Shown here one piece after another: positions 10,087 to 20,211 of a stretch of 64,000 bases of DNA. Each line of letters starts with the position of its first letter. The first letter of the stretch is position 1. The notes beneath the pieces are model-generated. The model was not told where the DNA came from. It did not search any database and was given only the letters and a program-made list of their open reading frames with translations. Both the position numbers and the translations under genes were made by a program. Origin of the DNA: Zopfochytrium polystomum (lineage: Eukaryota > Chytridiomycota > Chytridiomycetes > Chytridiales > Chytridiaceae); NCBI GenBank assembly GCA_025765615.1, contig JAIVFJ010000314.1, positions 1-64,000 of the forward strand, given 5' to 3'.

Positions 10087-11772
10087 ATGGCCCAAGTTAC
10101 CATCCAACCCCCGCTCCTTGACATTGAGCCTGTCCCTCGCACTCAGAACGACGGAAACCTGTCTGCTACGGCAATGCTTCTCTCGCCGACGCCAACCTTG
10201 GAGTCGTCCAGCTCCTCCACCTCTTCAGCGACTGATTCGGATTCGAGCCCTAGCGACAGCAGCGACGACGAAGAAATCGACTTCTCTGTCGATGACGATG
10301 CGACGTCCTTCGCGACCATCACCACGGCTACGACTATTACCGCAAAGTCTGGATCCCGTGGCAGCAACTCTACTACTCGCCGTCGATCAGACGCTGCATC
10401 CTCTCCAATGCTGCTCGATACTCCCAATCTCGCCAAACTGTCCATCTCTACCCCGGCGAAAAAGGCTCCAATGAAGTCGTTCCTTTCGACGCCCATTCCT
10501 GACGAAGAAGAAGCCCTCGAGTTTGAAGACGAGACGATCGACCCAGCCAACCTGTCCGCCAATGAACTTCGTGCACGCAAGGCGGTTCGTTACGCGATCA
10601 TCACGAACCCGACCTTCGACAAATTCTCGGTGATTTCAATTGTCGGTTTCGGCAGCAACGGCGCCGTTGTCAGCGCCCGACCCCGTGGACGAGACGCGCC
10701 TGAAGACGCCATTCTCGCCATCAAGATTATCTACAAGTCTGTGTCGGCCTCGCCCACGGCTAAGCCCCCCACGGCGAACGACCCGTGGCCCCATGAAGTG
10801 CTCCTTCACCGCAGGCTTAGTGCCCACCATGCCCACACAAACCTCCTGCACTCGCACGCCCATTTCCAAGACTTAAAGCACTTTTATGTTGTCCTGGATC
10901 TTGTTGATGTAGACTGGCTTCACCGCTTCGGGGACAGCAGCAACGGCGGCGTAGTCGGTGAGATGCGCTTCCGCAACGCCCGTACAGGTCGTCGCCATTC
11001 GATCACGGTCTCACCAGGCGGGAAAGCTGATCTCTGGGCATGGTCGGTTGAAGTAACCACTCCTGCCGATACAAGCAAGTCTACTGCGTCCAAGGCACTC
11101 GCACCTCCCGTCGAATCTTGCCGTGCCCTCTTTGCCGACATTGCACGCGCTCTCCGTCATCTGCACCGTCTCGGTGTTCATCACGGCGATCTTAAGCCGG
11201 AAAATGTGCTTGTTAGCGCGGGCAGCAAGAGCAACCCGCTCCCGAGCGGCCGCCTTTGCGACCTCGGCCATGCAAGGCACGCACCGGCGCTGGATGCGCC
11301 AGAACACCGTGTTACGTCATACGGCACGCGCGAGCTGTCCGCACCGGAACTTCTCGTCAATCTGAGCGAGGGCGGCCGCGGTCGCAAGCGCGTTGACGCT
11401 TTCAAGCTGGACGTTTTTGCACTTGGTACTCTTCTCTTCACAATGCTTCATGGTCCGGCACGTCTTCCCAGCGCATCCACCGGAGCGGTGAGGACAGTAG
11501 CAGGCATCCCTTTGGACGTTGTCGAGCGAGACTGCGGCGTCGACCCCCGTGGCTTGGTGTACCTACTCTCCGGCTACGACATTGACTGCAAAAGCTGGGA
11601 CCTTCCTGGATTGGTGGACGAAGACCTCAGCCCACGCCTTCGAGGAGAAAAAGAAATCGTGTCTCTCCTGCGCGGCATGCTCAAGGTTGACCCCAAGCGT
11701 CGGATGACCATCGAGGACGTGTGCAGGCACCCGTGGATTGCCGCTCTCGTCGAAAGCGGCGAGTCGGTGTAG
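10087..11772 (+). CDS. Serine/threonine protein kinase with disordered N-terminus (561 aa)
   Basis: Single exon, ATG in good context after AAGAGA. Residues 1-160 are low-complexity Ser/Thr/Asp with SDSSPSDSSDDEE, likely a regulated disordered region. The kinase domain covers about 180-555: glycine loop GFGSNGAVV (about 187), ATP lysine in AILAIKII, glutamate in HEVLLHRRL, catalytic loop HGDLKPENVL (about 365), metal-binding DLG in CDLGHAR (about 391), APE in LSAPEL, and subdomain IX DVFALGTLLFTMLHG. HRD is replaced by HGD and DFG by DLG. The catalytic Asp, Lys and Asn remain, so activity is likely. The C-terminus RRMTIEDVCRHPWI is the usual end of the domain. The subfamily is unclear, perhaps near fungal Sks1/Vhs1-type kinases. 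Confidence 0.92.
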   Translation: MAQVTIQPPLLDIEPVPRTQNDGNLSATAMLLSPTPTLESSSSSTSSATDSDSSPSDSSDDEEIDFSVDDDATSFATITTATTITAKSGSRGSNSTTRRRSDAASSPMLLDTPNLAKLSISTPAKKAPMKSFLSTPIPDEEEALEFEDETIDPANLSANELRARKAVRYAIITNPTFDKFSVISIVGFGSNGAVVSARPRGRDAPEDAILAIKIIYKSVSASPTAKPPTANDPWPHEVLLHRRLSAHHAHTNLLHSHAHFQDLKHFYVVLDLVDVDWLHRFGDSSNGGVVGEMRFRNARTGRRHSITVSPGGKADLWAWSVEVTTPADTSKSTASKALAPPVESCRALFADIARALRHLHRLGVHHGDLKPENVLVSAGSKSNPLPSGRLCDLGHARHAPALDAPEHRVTSYGTRELSAPELLVNLSEGGRGRKRVDAFKLDVFALGTLLFTMLHGPARLPSASTGAVRTVAGIPLDVVERDCGVDPRGLVYLLSGYDIDCKSWDLPGLVDEDLSPRLRGEKEIVSLLRGMLKVDPKRRMTIEDVCRHPWIAALVESGESV

Positions 11773-12402
11773 TCGAACGGCCATGCCTTTGTGTTGAATA
11801 CTTTGTGTATTTCCGCCTGAGCAAGGTCTGGAAAATCATTGATGGGTCGGGGTCATTTTCTGTTGGGACGAAGCGGCACTACGGGTTCGGTGTCTGCGAC
11901 GGCGGGTCGCGGATTATCAGGGCTCTTCTCCCACCCCAGCCTCTCTCTCTTCTCTCCCACCTGCGGTCGCGCTCTGTTGCCAGAATCGCATCGCTCGGCT
12001 GTCTGTTTCACCCAACAGGCACAGCCACACCTTCGCCCCCACCCCCCAAGTGTCGCCACCACAGCGTCTCCCTCTTTCTCTTTCAATTCCTCCTCTTATT
12101 TCTCTTCTCTCCCCTTTTCAGTGAATCAGTGACTTTCCCACTTCTACACAATTTTCCCTTCTGTTGGATAGCTCCATTCTCTTTAAGTCTCTTCCGTTGG
12201 TTCTGTTGTTGGATAGTTTTCCATTTTCTTTTAGTCTCTTTCCCTTTTTTATACGAAATACAGTCGTAAACAACAGTAAAATCGTCGTTGAAGTAAAACA
12301 GGAAAAAACAGGAAGTAAAACAGGAAGGGAAGGAGGGAGGATCGCCGAGGGACCAGCCCGCACCGAAAACGAATGAAACAACAAGGCAAACAAATATCAC
12401 TT
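11773..12402. other. Convergent 3' intergenic region
   Basis: Some 630 bp between the stop of the plus-strand kinase and the stop of the minus-strand esterase. It is pyrimidine-rich (long C/T tracts at 11935-12130). I see no gene; both terminators should lie here. Confidence 0.5.
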
Positions 12403-13775
12403 TCAAACAATGGCGCCGGTGACCGGCTGCCCAGAGAGGTAGTAGAACATCAGCTCGGCAAAGTAGTTGTGCGTCTGGCGAGTCGGGTCTGTGCACAGAG
12501 TGAGCAAGTTGAAGCCAAGGCAGTGGGGACGAGAACAGCGAAACAAACAACCAAAACTTACGGTGCACATCCCACCACAGGAACGAGTCCGTGCCCGCGG
12601 CCTGGCACGCCGCCGAAGCGGTTCCAGCGGCGCTGCAGGCGTCCTTGACGTTTGCGCCCGCGCCGTACAGCAGCGCGGCGTTCGGGGCGAGGAAGCCGGC
12701 GACGGCGTAGTTCGCGTCAAACACCCACACGTTGGCCGAGGCCGGGAACGCGGCCTTGACGGCAGCGGGGACGGCGATCAGCTGCTGGTTGAAGGTGGCG
12801 ATCAGCGACTGGATGTTGGCGATGGCCGCGGCGGACTGGCCGGCGTTTTGGGGCGCCATGTCGAACGGGTCTGTTTGGAAAAAAGGAAGGTCCAGCAAGT
12901 GGGCGTTATTGTTATGGTGGACTTTGTTCTTGTGACGGGGGGAACGCCAAGCTCCATCGCCACCACCAACTCACACATGGTTCCGAGCATGAAATGCTTC
13001 GCGCCCGCGGCGGCGAGGGCGGCGATGGAGCTCTGGTAGCAGGCCGCGACGGCGGCGCTGCTTGCCGGGTTTGCAATGATGCCGCTGATGTCCTGCGTGG
13101 CGGGCAGGAACAGGAACAGAGTCGTCGCGAGGTCGACCGTGGGCAAGACGTTTGCGAGCGCCATCTGCACCTGCTGCACCACGCTGAACGGCGCAGCCGT
13201 CGGGTCCGGTTTGCCAAACTGAATGTGCGTGTGAGTGTGTGTGAAAAGCGAACGGAAGCGATCAGGCGGCATGAATGCTAGGAAACGAGGAAGAGGTAGG
13301 GGGGTGGATCAAACGGATGCTCCCTTACAATCTTGTTATCGCACGTCGCCCCGCTGTACGCCATATCGACCAGCCTCGCGTTCAACAGCCCCGTCTGGCA
13401 CGTCCCCGCCGCGGCCGCCGCCGACGCGTCCTGGAACAGCCCCGTCGGGCCCGCCAGGAACTCGGCGAACGTCGGCCCGTTCGAGTTCCGGCCGGTGAAC
13501 TGCTTGGCGCCGAGCGGGTCCAGCGCGGGCGCCATCGCGGCCGCGGGCGCGCCGTTGCGCGCGCCGTCGTCGGCGTACGAGGCGCCGAAGACGACCAGCG
13601 TGCTGAAGGGAAGGGCTGGGGTTGTCGGCGGGATCGGGAGCGCGAGGCAGGGCGGGAGGCCGCCGGCGGCGGCGGCCGCAGGGTCTTGGGCTATCACGGC
13701 GGCGGGGAGGGCGAGGAGGAGGAGTGTTGCGGCCGAAGCTGCGGCGGCGGCGGCGACGGCGCTCTGGAAACGCAT
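12403..13775 (-). CDS. Secreted GDSL/SGNH esterase, CE16-like (361 aa)
   Basis: Four exons: 13775-13329, 13218-12975, 12870-12562 and 12488-12403, with GTAAGG, GTGAGT and GTAAGT donors and CAG acceptors; all phases agree. The N-terminus has a signal peptide (LLLLALPAAVIAQ). Block I is VVFGASYADDG, in which the nucleophile Ser lies in GAS rather than the usual GDS. Downstream NSNGPTFAEFL matches the conserved region after block I, and the C-terminal WWDVHHPT carries the catalytic Asp/His of block V. This matches fungal CE16/thermolabile-hemolysin-like SGNH hydrolases, which deacetylate sugars or hydrolyse esters outside the cell. The Ala at the GDS aspartate is a real deviation seen in the sequence. 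Substrate unknown. Confidence 0.85.
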
Positions 13776-14378
13776 GGTCGTTCGGGATTGCGGGGAGAAG
13801 GATTGAAAAACTTGAAAACAAAGAAAGAAAATTTTGTTCTTAATTCTGTTCGTCTCCGGCTTGCATTCCTTTTTTGGAAGGACGAAATTGGGATCTCTGT
13901 GCGGTCACTTACTTGCTCTCCGCGGCAGTGTTCGCGGCATCCGCTTCCGTGCCATGTTGTGGCGCTTCACCCCGGCTGCGAGGGAGCCATGGCGGTACGC
14001 GGCGGGGTCGCGAAGGTCGGAATCCGCGGGAGCGGGTGGAGAAGCCGAGGCTGCGTCAAGCGACGCAACGGACGAAAAATTCTTCTTATTGGTGGTTTGT
14101 GACTTGCAGGAAAAACAAAAACAAACGAAATTACGTCACACCCCCAACGGAGTGTAACGACGTACAGATACTACATCAAATGGTGGTGGTAGAGGAATTG
14201 GGAGAGTTTGGGAGTAAATTAGGCCCAAGTATTGAAGAGAGGAGGATGGTCAATGTAGGAGAGGAGGACTTAGTGAATGTTACTGGAACAGTCACGACGA
14301 AATCAAGAAAAATCTACTGTTACGATCCCTCCCCAGTGAGGACAGCAAGGTTGCTGAGCGGTTGGCTACTAGATCACA
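13776..14378. other. Intergenic region between the esterase and the copia element
   Basis: Holds the promoter of the minus-strand esterase and the left flank of the copia element. No 5' LTR matching the 3' LTR at 20051 is visible here, so the left end of the element is unresolved. Confidence 0.4.
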
Positions 14379-15880
14379 ATGATGGACAAGGAGTACGAAA
14401 ATATTCCGGAATTTGAGACGTCGACGGACGACTGGCCCGACTCTCTCTATTCACGACTTTTTGGAAGTCAAGGAAATGCTCTACGTTGTCGAGTGTGAAA
14501 ACAACACATACACAGGTTCTGACGATACTGTTAAGACAGCATATGCGGCAAATGCGCTGATGAGAAAAAAGCACGACGCTCAAGCTCGAAGCTGGCTACT
14601 TGGAAAGCTACCAAGGGCATCTAGAGACCTATTGAGCGGGTGCACAACTGCACACGAGATGTATGAGCACCTGAAGGAGGTCTATGCAATGGTTACTGCG
14701 TCAACGACTATGAACACATTGGAACAACTGTTGTCGACAAAGTACGATGACAGTGGCAACATTGAAGATTTCATTGGTTCAGTCTCAGCACTCATTCAGC
14801 GCCTCAAGGATTCTGGGACACTTGACTGGGACAAAATCTATGTCTGTAATCTGCTGATGGCGATGCCGAATACGCCTGGATGGCAGAATGTAGTAGGGAT
14901 GCTACGTGCACTTGATGCAATGAAGTTGACGCGCCGAAAGGTTGAGAGCAAGCTCTATGACTGTCAGGAACATGACAGGACAGGGCAAGGCAGACAAGGA
15001 ACTGAGAGGAGTGATGATTGTATTGGAAACAATAATTCACTTGAGGGATGGGACAGGTCCCCCATCCCCCTTTTATACCTTTTGAGAGTGTTCCTTGTCA
15101 AGACTCAAAGAAAGTTCCAGAAAGAGCAATTAGTAATACAATGATACCAATGATACCAATGACAACAAGACAAGCCAGGAAAGCAAAGAAGGTTATGAGA
15201 TTCCTAATCTCATGGGCCATTGAGCTATTGAGGTCTCTTTAAAAGCTCTTCCTTGACTAGTTCATTGGTTTTACCTTTACGTATAGCGGCCCCCCCATCA
15301 ATCACAAACGACCACTCTATTCCTATGATTGAATACTTATTCTTACTTTCAAAAGTAACTCAGTGCTGATGCCCTGCATCAAAAAGAGCATCTGGTGTTC
15401 CTTGTGCTGAATGGGCCTAAGCACAAGGCGCACACCCTTTATTTCTTCTTATTTTTACTCATTTTCTCTTATTTTCCCTTTTTCCCACCTTTCAAGCCTC
15501 TGTCCCTGCACTGATGTGGCCTCAATTTCAGCCCATCTCAAATATGAGGCAGGAGAGACACTGGGTGGAGGGGGGTGTGGCTGAAAGATGATTCATTCTT
15601 ACAAATTGTTCTTTTCTTTCATTTTCTCCTTTTTACTATCTTTTGTCTTTTTCTTCTTTTTCTTCCTCCTTCTTTCTTTCTCTCTCTGATCCCCATAAAT
15701 ACTGCCCCTTTCCCCCCTTCTTCTCTTCAATAATAACTCTCAACTCAAAACAATCAATAAGACTCCCCCTTGGGCAGCCCCTGTTTGACTAGTTGTGTCC
15801 CTCATATCTCCTTTCAGGGTGTTGTAAGGTGAGTGCCTCCCCAAAAGACCATGTGTGTGGTGGATAGGAGACCTTCCCTG

Positions 15881-16160
15881 GCAAAGTGCAGAGTGGGCCA
15901 AGCAGGGAAGATGGAGTCCTCTTTTGGTGTAGGAGATCCCCCTGGCAAGTGCAGAGTAGGCCAAGCAGGGTGGATTAGAAGTCCTCTTTGGCCAGAGCCC
16001 CCAGACCAAGCAAGTAGAGGTAGCATTCCCCCAGGCAAGTGCAGAGTAGGCCAAGCTGTGTGAGTGCCCCCTTCCCAAAGCAAGAGTGTGTGAAGACCAA
16101 GTTGGGTTGGGTCTACTGAGATGAGAACTTAGAGAGGCTACTGCAGAGTGGGCCAAGCTT
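15881..16160. repeat. Four dispersed copies of a ~20-bp motif inside the solo LTR
   Basis: GTGCAGAGTGGGCCAAGC or GTGCAGAGTAGGCCAAGC occurs three times, near 15886, 15949 and 16038, and a fourth related copy, CTGCAGAGTGGGCCAAGC, at 16141. The spacing is irregular (about 63-103 bp), so this is not a simple tandem repeat. Confidence 0.8.
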
Positions 16161-16600
16161 TCTTTGTTACTTACAGTAATCTGCCATTGCACCCCTCTTT
16201 TGAGCACAACTTCACCATCAGGTTCTTCCCTCTTCAAGTCAAGCCTGTCTCATCTTCCACATCAAGTTGGTATGTCGGATACCATCCCGTCCTGTATGGG
16301 CGCTCCAGGGCTTAACCCTGTCATCTCATGCCTATGGCACCCATGATTCATTCATGTGGAGACTTGTCTCTGTATGTTTGTCCATGGCTGTTATGGCACT
16401 CATGAGTCAGCTATGACTCATGACAGTTATTGATTGGTATATCTGTGCTTTCAAAGCATACATAGAGAGTAGTATTAACACCAACACCAGGGTACTGGCC
16501 CTTAGAACCAGGAGTTCCCCATCATTGATGACTTGTCCTTTCCCCACATATCCACTAGACTATGGGATGAGCCTTCAGAGATGTAGAGGATCTCATAAGG

Positions 16601-16654
16601 TTCCAGAAGGTTCCAGAAAGGTTCCATGAAGGAATGTTCTAGAAGGTTCCAGAG
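16601..16654. promoter_or_regulatory. Heat-shock-element-like arrays in the solo LTR
   Basis: TTC at 16601, GAA at 16606, TTC at 16611 and GAA at 16616 alternate with two-base spacers. A second array reads GAA (16632), TTC (16637), GAA (16642), TTC (16647). Both match the nTTCnnGAAn pattern bound by heat shock factor. Function is inferred from the match alone. Confidence 0.45.
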
Positions 16655-17225
16655 GTTTCCAGAGGGTGATTCATAACAATGACCATGCTCGGCGGATCAA
16701 GGCAGAAAGTCCTGGAGGTGCGTTAAAGAAGGAGTTGACAAAATCCACCGCTTTCACTGTATCCAAAGCAGACAAGAAAAAGCAGACTTGCTTAAATTGC
16801 GGCAAGCCTGGACACCTGCGCAAGGACTGCTGGGCGAAAGGCGGCGGTGCAGCAGGAAAAGGACCAAAGCAAGGTGATGAACTCACCAAAGCTAAGAGCA
16901 AAGTGAACGCATCAGACGCACGCTATGCTTTCACAGTGAAGTCGAGAGGACCAAGCGAGGACGTTTGGTACCATGACAGCGGTGCGTCATACCACCTCAC
17001 AAACAACCCCTGTTTCTTCATTCCAGGCACCTACAGGGAAATGTCCGACGAGGTTACTATTGGAGATGGAAAACCACTCAAGATTGTTGCTGAGGGGAAT
17101 GTTGTGTTTGACTCAACAGTTTCATCTGGAAAAACGGTGGAAGTCACACTGCGGGAGTACGATACTGCCCCAACATCACAGCCAACCTAGTTTCCCACAC
17201 ACCTCTCACCCTTGCTGGCCTTGAG

Positions 17226-18335
17226 TTGCATGGGAAGGGGGAGCGCATTGCCTATCGGACAAAGAATGCTGAAGTACTTGTTGGGAAGCTTGGTGGACGA
17301 AATCTGGAGATGCAGATAACTGCTAGGAGGCATGCTACACCTTCAAAGTCAACGAGCAAGGTTCTGTTGACAGCAGACATCCAACATCGGCGGCTGTACC
17401 ACGCATCGCACAATGCGGCAAAGCGGCTTGCTGGAATGGTGGATGGATTTGAGCCCATTACACCAGAGTTGGACTCGCTATGCGATGTGTGTCAGCGTGC
17501 AAAGCTTACACGCCTTCCATTTCAACGATCCAAGAACCCCAGAGTACAGCACCCACTTGACCTGGTTCACATGGATTTCACACCAATTAAGGCAAAGGGT
17601 GTTGAAGGCAAGGAGATGGCTCTAGTCCTAACAGACGACTTCTCTGATCTGAAGGTCGCCATTCCCATGAAGGGCCGGTCAGGGGAGGAGATACTGTCCA
17701 ATTTTATGCCATGGCTCCGATGGGCAGAGAGAGCATGCGACCAGACACTGAAAGCTATTCGGTGCGACAATGCAAAAGAATTCTACCTGGGGCGGTTTGC
17801 AGACAAGATGAAAGAAATTGGAGTTGAACTGCAAGCTCCTATTGCTTATGAGCATGAGCAGAGTGGAAAAGCGGAAATTGCAAACAGGAATTTGTTGGAC
17901 CAAGCACGCTCGGCCCTGCTTGATGCACAGTTGGAAAAGAAGTGGTGGCCTCATGCACTAGCCACTGCTGTTTACATGAGTAATTGATTGCCTGTAAAGG
18001 GACTTTCTCTCACACCTATTGAGCTATTCACTCAAATCAAACCTGACTTGGCAAGCCTCTGGGTATTTGGAGCCTGGGGATGGGCTCGCTATCCTGCTGA
18101 GCATTTGACTGGCAAGAACAAGTTGAATGAGCAGAGTCGGGTTGTGCGAATGCTATCATATGCACTAGGCGGAAAGGCGTACAATGTTCTGGACCCTTCC
18201 ACAAACGAAATATTTGTTGCTCAGAATGTGCGGTTTGACGAGACTATCACTGGTCACCCGAGCAATTCTACCTCCGAAAACTACTGTTTCCTCACACTCA
18301 AGCCAAAGGCGTCATCGCTCCAATACAGGATCTGA
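17226..18335 (+). pseudogene. copia integrase (gag_pre-integrase and rve core, C-terminal part)
   Basis: HRRLYHASHNAAKRL with LCDVCQRAKLTR is the HHCC-type N-terminal domain. The core D-D-E is visible as VHMDFTP, RCDNAKEF and EQSGKAEIANR. A stop at 17985 interrupts the frame, which then continues with GLSLTPIELFTQIKP through to NVRFDETITGHPS, the usual integrase C-terminal region of copia elements. Confidence 0.88.
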
Positions 18336-18339
18336 TTTG

Positions 18340-20026
18340 GATGATGATGACGTCCCCCTCACTAGCGAGGGGGGAGCACCAGCTGCAAACACAGACAGCG
18401 AGAGTACGAGTGAAAGTGATACAGACTCAGAAGCATGGGAAAATGCGGCAACAACTCCACAGCCAGGCTCGCCAGTGCACGTGCCATCAACGGAACCGCC
18501 AAGCACCCCTGTGAGTCAGCCATCACCACCTCGCTCACCACCCTGCTCACCATGGGAGCGCTGTAGTGAGCGCATACAGATGCAACAAGATCGAGAGCGT
18601 ACTCAGCGAGAACAAGCAGTACGTGATTTCCTGGAACGCAAGAAGAAGGGAAAAAAAGCAACTGGGGGGCAAGCAAACTTTGCTTTCATTTCCGTTGCAG
18701 AGGTCAAACGTGACCCCGAATGGAAGAGTTGGAAAGCTACTATGGATAAGCAGATGAAAACACTTGACGAATATGGGATGTGGGCATTGAAACCACTCCC
18801 ACCAGGTCGCAAACCTATTGGATTGAAGTGGCACCTGGAGAGGCAGAAAGACGCAGATGGAGAGGAAGGCGAGGCTGGTTGGGCGAGGATTCAGCCAGAT
18901 TTATGGACTTGATTACACTGAGACATACTCGCTGACAGCACGAGCACAGACTTTTCGGCTGATGCTTGTACTGGCTCTGGAGTTTGATATGGAAATCCAC
19001 CAAAGCGATATTCGTGCAGCTTACTTGAACGGACTCATGGATGAGGAAGTCTATATGGAACAGCCAGATGGATATGAGGTATTTGGGCCAAATGGGGAGA
19101 AGCTCTATTGCCTATTACAGAAGGCCCTGTATGGGACAAAACAGGCTGGGCGGATTTGGTACAAGACTGCTTGCAAGTGGTTGGAGGAGAATGGATTTCG
19201 ACCATCAAAGCACGACCCTTGCCTCTTCCTAAAGGGGGAGCTAGGGAATCCAGACTTTATGGCGGTCCTATTGTTTGTAGATGATATGCTGACATTCTAT
19301 TATGCCTCCGCAAAGGCAAACTTTGAGAAGTTCTGGACTCACCTGAACGCTACTTTCGAGCTGCGTGATGTGGGCAGGCTGGAGCGCTACATTGGAATCA
19401 GTGTGCAACAGGACCGAGAGAAGGGGGAGATTTGATTGAGCAACTCATCGAATTTCTACGAGTTCCTGACCAGATTTGGGATGGAGGATGCCAAGGCTAT
19501 CTCCACCCCAATGGTGCCAGGGCGTGTTCTGGAGAAGTGTGGTGAAGAGCCACAAACGGAGAAGCCAATGCAAGAATTGGTGGGCTGCTTGAATTTCCCA
19601 GCAGTTTGGACTTGACCAGACTTATCGTTTGCTGTTGGACGGTTGGGCCAAGTTATGGCCAATGCAACAGACAAACACTGGGAGGCAGGTCATCTAGATG
19701 TGCTACGCTACGTCAAGGGAACTGCTGAAGTGATTTGGTTGCGCAGACTGTTGGGGGAGATTGGTCTCCCTGATTCAGGGCCAACTACTATCTACGAAGA
19801 CAACACCTCGGTCATCAAGACAGTGACGGGGGACTGGAACCTCGAGTGTACCAAGCACGAAGCAGTGAAGGTCGAATTCGTGCATGAGAAAATCCAGCAT
19901 GAGAAAGTCATCTCTGTTGAGCACAAGCCGACAATGGAGATGGTTGCGGACATTTTTACCAAGTCGTTGGGACCCTCTGTGTTCAGGAAACATGCAGAAG
20001 CATTGGGACTTCGATTTAGTGGGTAG
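18340..20026 (+). pseudogene. copia reverse transcriptase and RNase H
   Basis: A Ser/Pro-rich linker leads to the RT start (EWKSWKATMDKQMKTLDE), a frame change near 18880, then KARLVGRGFSQIYGLDYTETYS, IHQSDIRAAYLNG, and the catalytic FVDD in LLFVDDMLTF (about 19280). RNase H is represented by YEDNTSVIK and HIFTKSL-like DIFTKSLGPSVF. A block between SFAVGRLGQVMA and WLRRLLGEIG is missing, and stops occur at 19435 and 19613. Confidence 0.88.
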
Positions 20027-20050
20027 AAGGGTGCCGCACATGAGGGGGAG

Positions 20051-20211
20051 TGTGGGAGTTCATGCTTGCACTTCCAGGTGTCGTTGTTGTTCTGAAAGGA
20101 CGACTTGTCGGAGAAAAATCAATACAGAAAAAAGTCAAACAACAAATCCACTGACGATGAGATATCGACACGATTGCATGAGCTCTCACTGAGTTAGCAG
20201 CAGCACTCACA
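20051..20211 (+). repeat. Putative 3' LTR of the copia element
   Basis: 161 bp starting TGTGGGAG directly after the purine tract and ending CACTCACA; the ends are partly inverted. The base after it begins sequence that encodes the gypsy integrase on the opposite strand. No second copy was found, so it is defined by position and TG...CA ends only. Confidence 0.6.

Larger units (their letters stand above)
15019..16678 (+). mobile_element. 1.66 kb solo-LTR-like insertion within copia gag
   Basis: Starts TGTATTGG and ends CATAACA, so it obeys TG...CA with imperfect inverted ends. It is flanked by ATGAT (15014-15018) and ATGAC (16679-16683), a 5-bp duplication with one later change. The gag frame is restored when the insertion is removed. 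There is no coding potential. A TATA-like ATAAATAC at about 15695-15702 followed by CTTCTCTTCAATAATAAC fits a core promoter and start site. It contains a four-copy internal repeat and heat-shock-element-like arrays near its 3' end. CpG is scarce. Confidence 0.75.
14379..17190 (+). pseudogene. copia gag and protease (interrupted)
   Basis: The start MMDKEYENIPEFE at 14379 is followed after one frame change by a UBN2-type gag domain (for example WLLGKLPRASRDLLSGCTTA). The frame is cut at 15018 by the inserted element and resumes at 16679 as DHARRIKAESPGG. Then come the zinc knuckle CLNCGKPGHLRKDC (about 16789-16830) and the aspartic protease motif DSGASYHLTNN (about 16975-17010). Removing the insertion and one copy of its 5-bp duplication joins ERSDD to HARRIK with no stop. 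Confidence 0.85.
14379..20211 (+). mobile_element. Degenerate Ty1/copia LTR retrotransposon, split by an insertion
   Basis: The order gag, CCHC zinc knuckle, protease, integrase, reverse transcriptase, RNase H is that of copia elements. A purine tract (GAGGGGGAG, ending at 20050) precedes a putative 3' LTR that begins TGTGGGAG and ends CACTCACA at 20211. The 5' LTR was not found. Stop codons and frame changes occur in gag, integrase, RT and RNase H, so the copy is dead. A separate 1.66 kb element sits inside gag at 15019-16678. Right of the LTR the sequence passes straight into a gypsy integrase fragment on the other strand, so the copia element probably jumped into that gypsy copy. Confidence 0.88.

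Noticed and set aside
13275..14102. 275-codon plus-strand frame antisense to the esterase
   Set aside because: Arg/Gly-rich shadow of the GC-rich esterase exon 1; the opposite strand has clear SGNH motifs and consistent splice sites.
15881..16160. CRISPR-like array
   Set aside because: Four diverged copies with unequal spacing and no cas genes in a eukaryotic LTR; not a CRISPR array.
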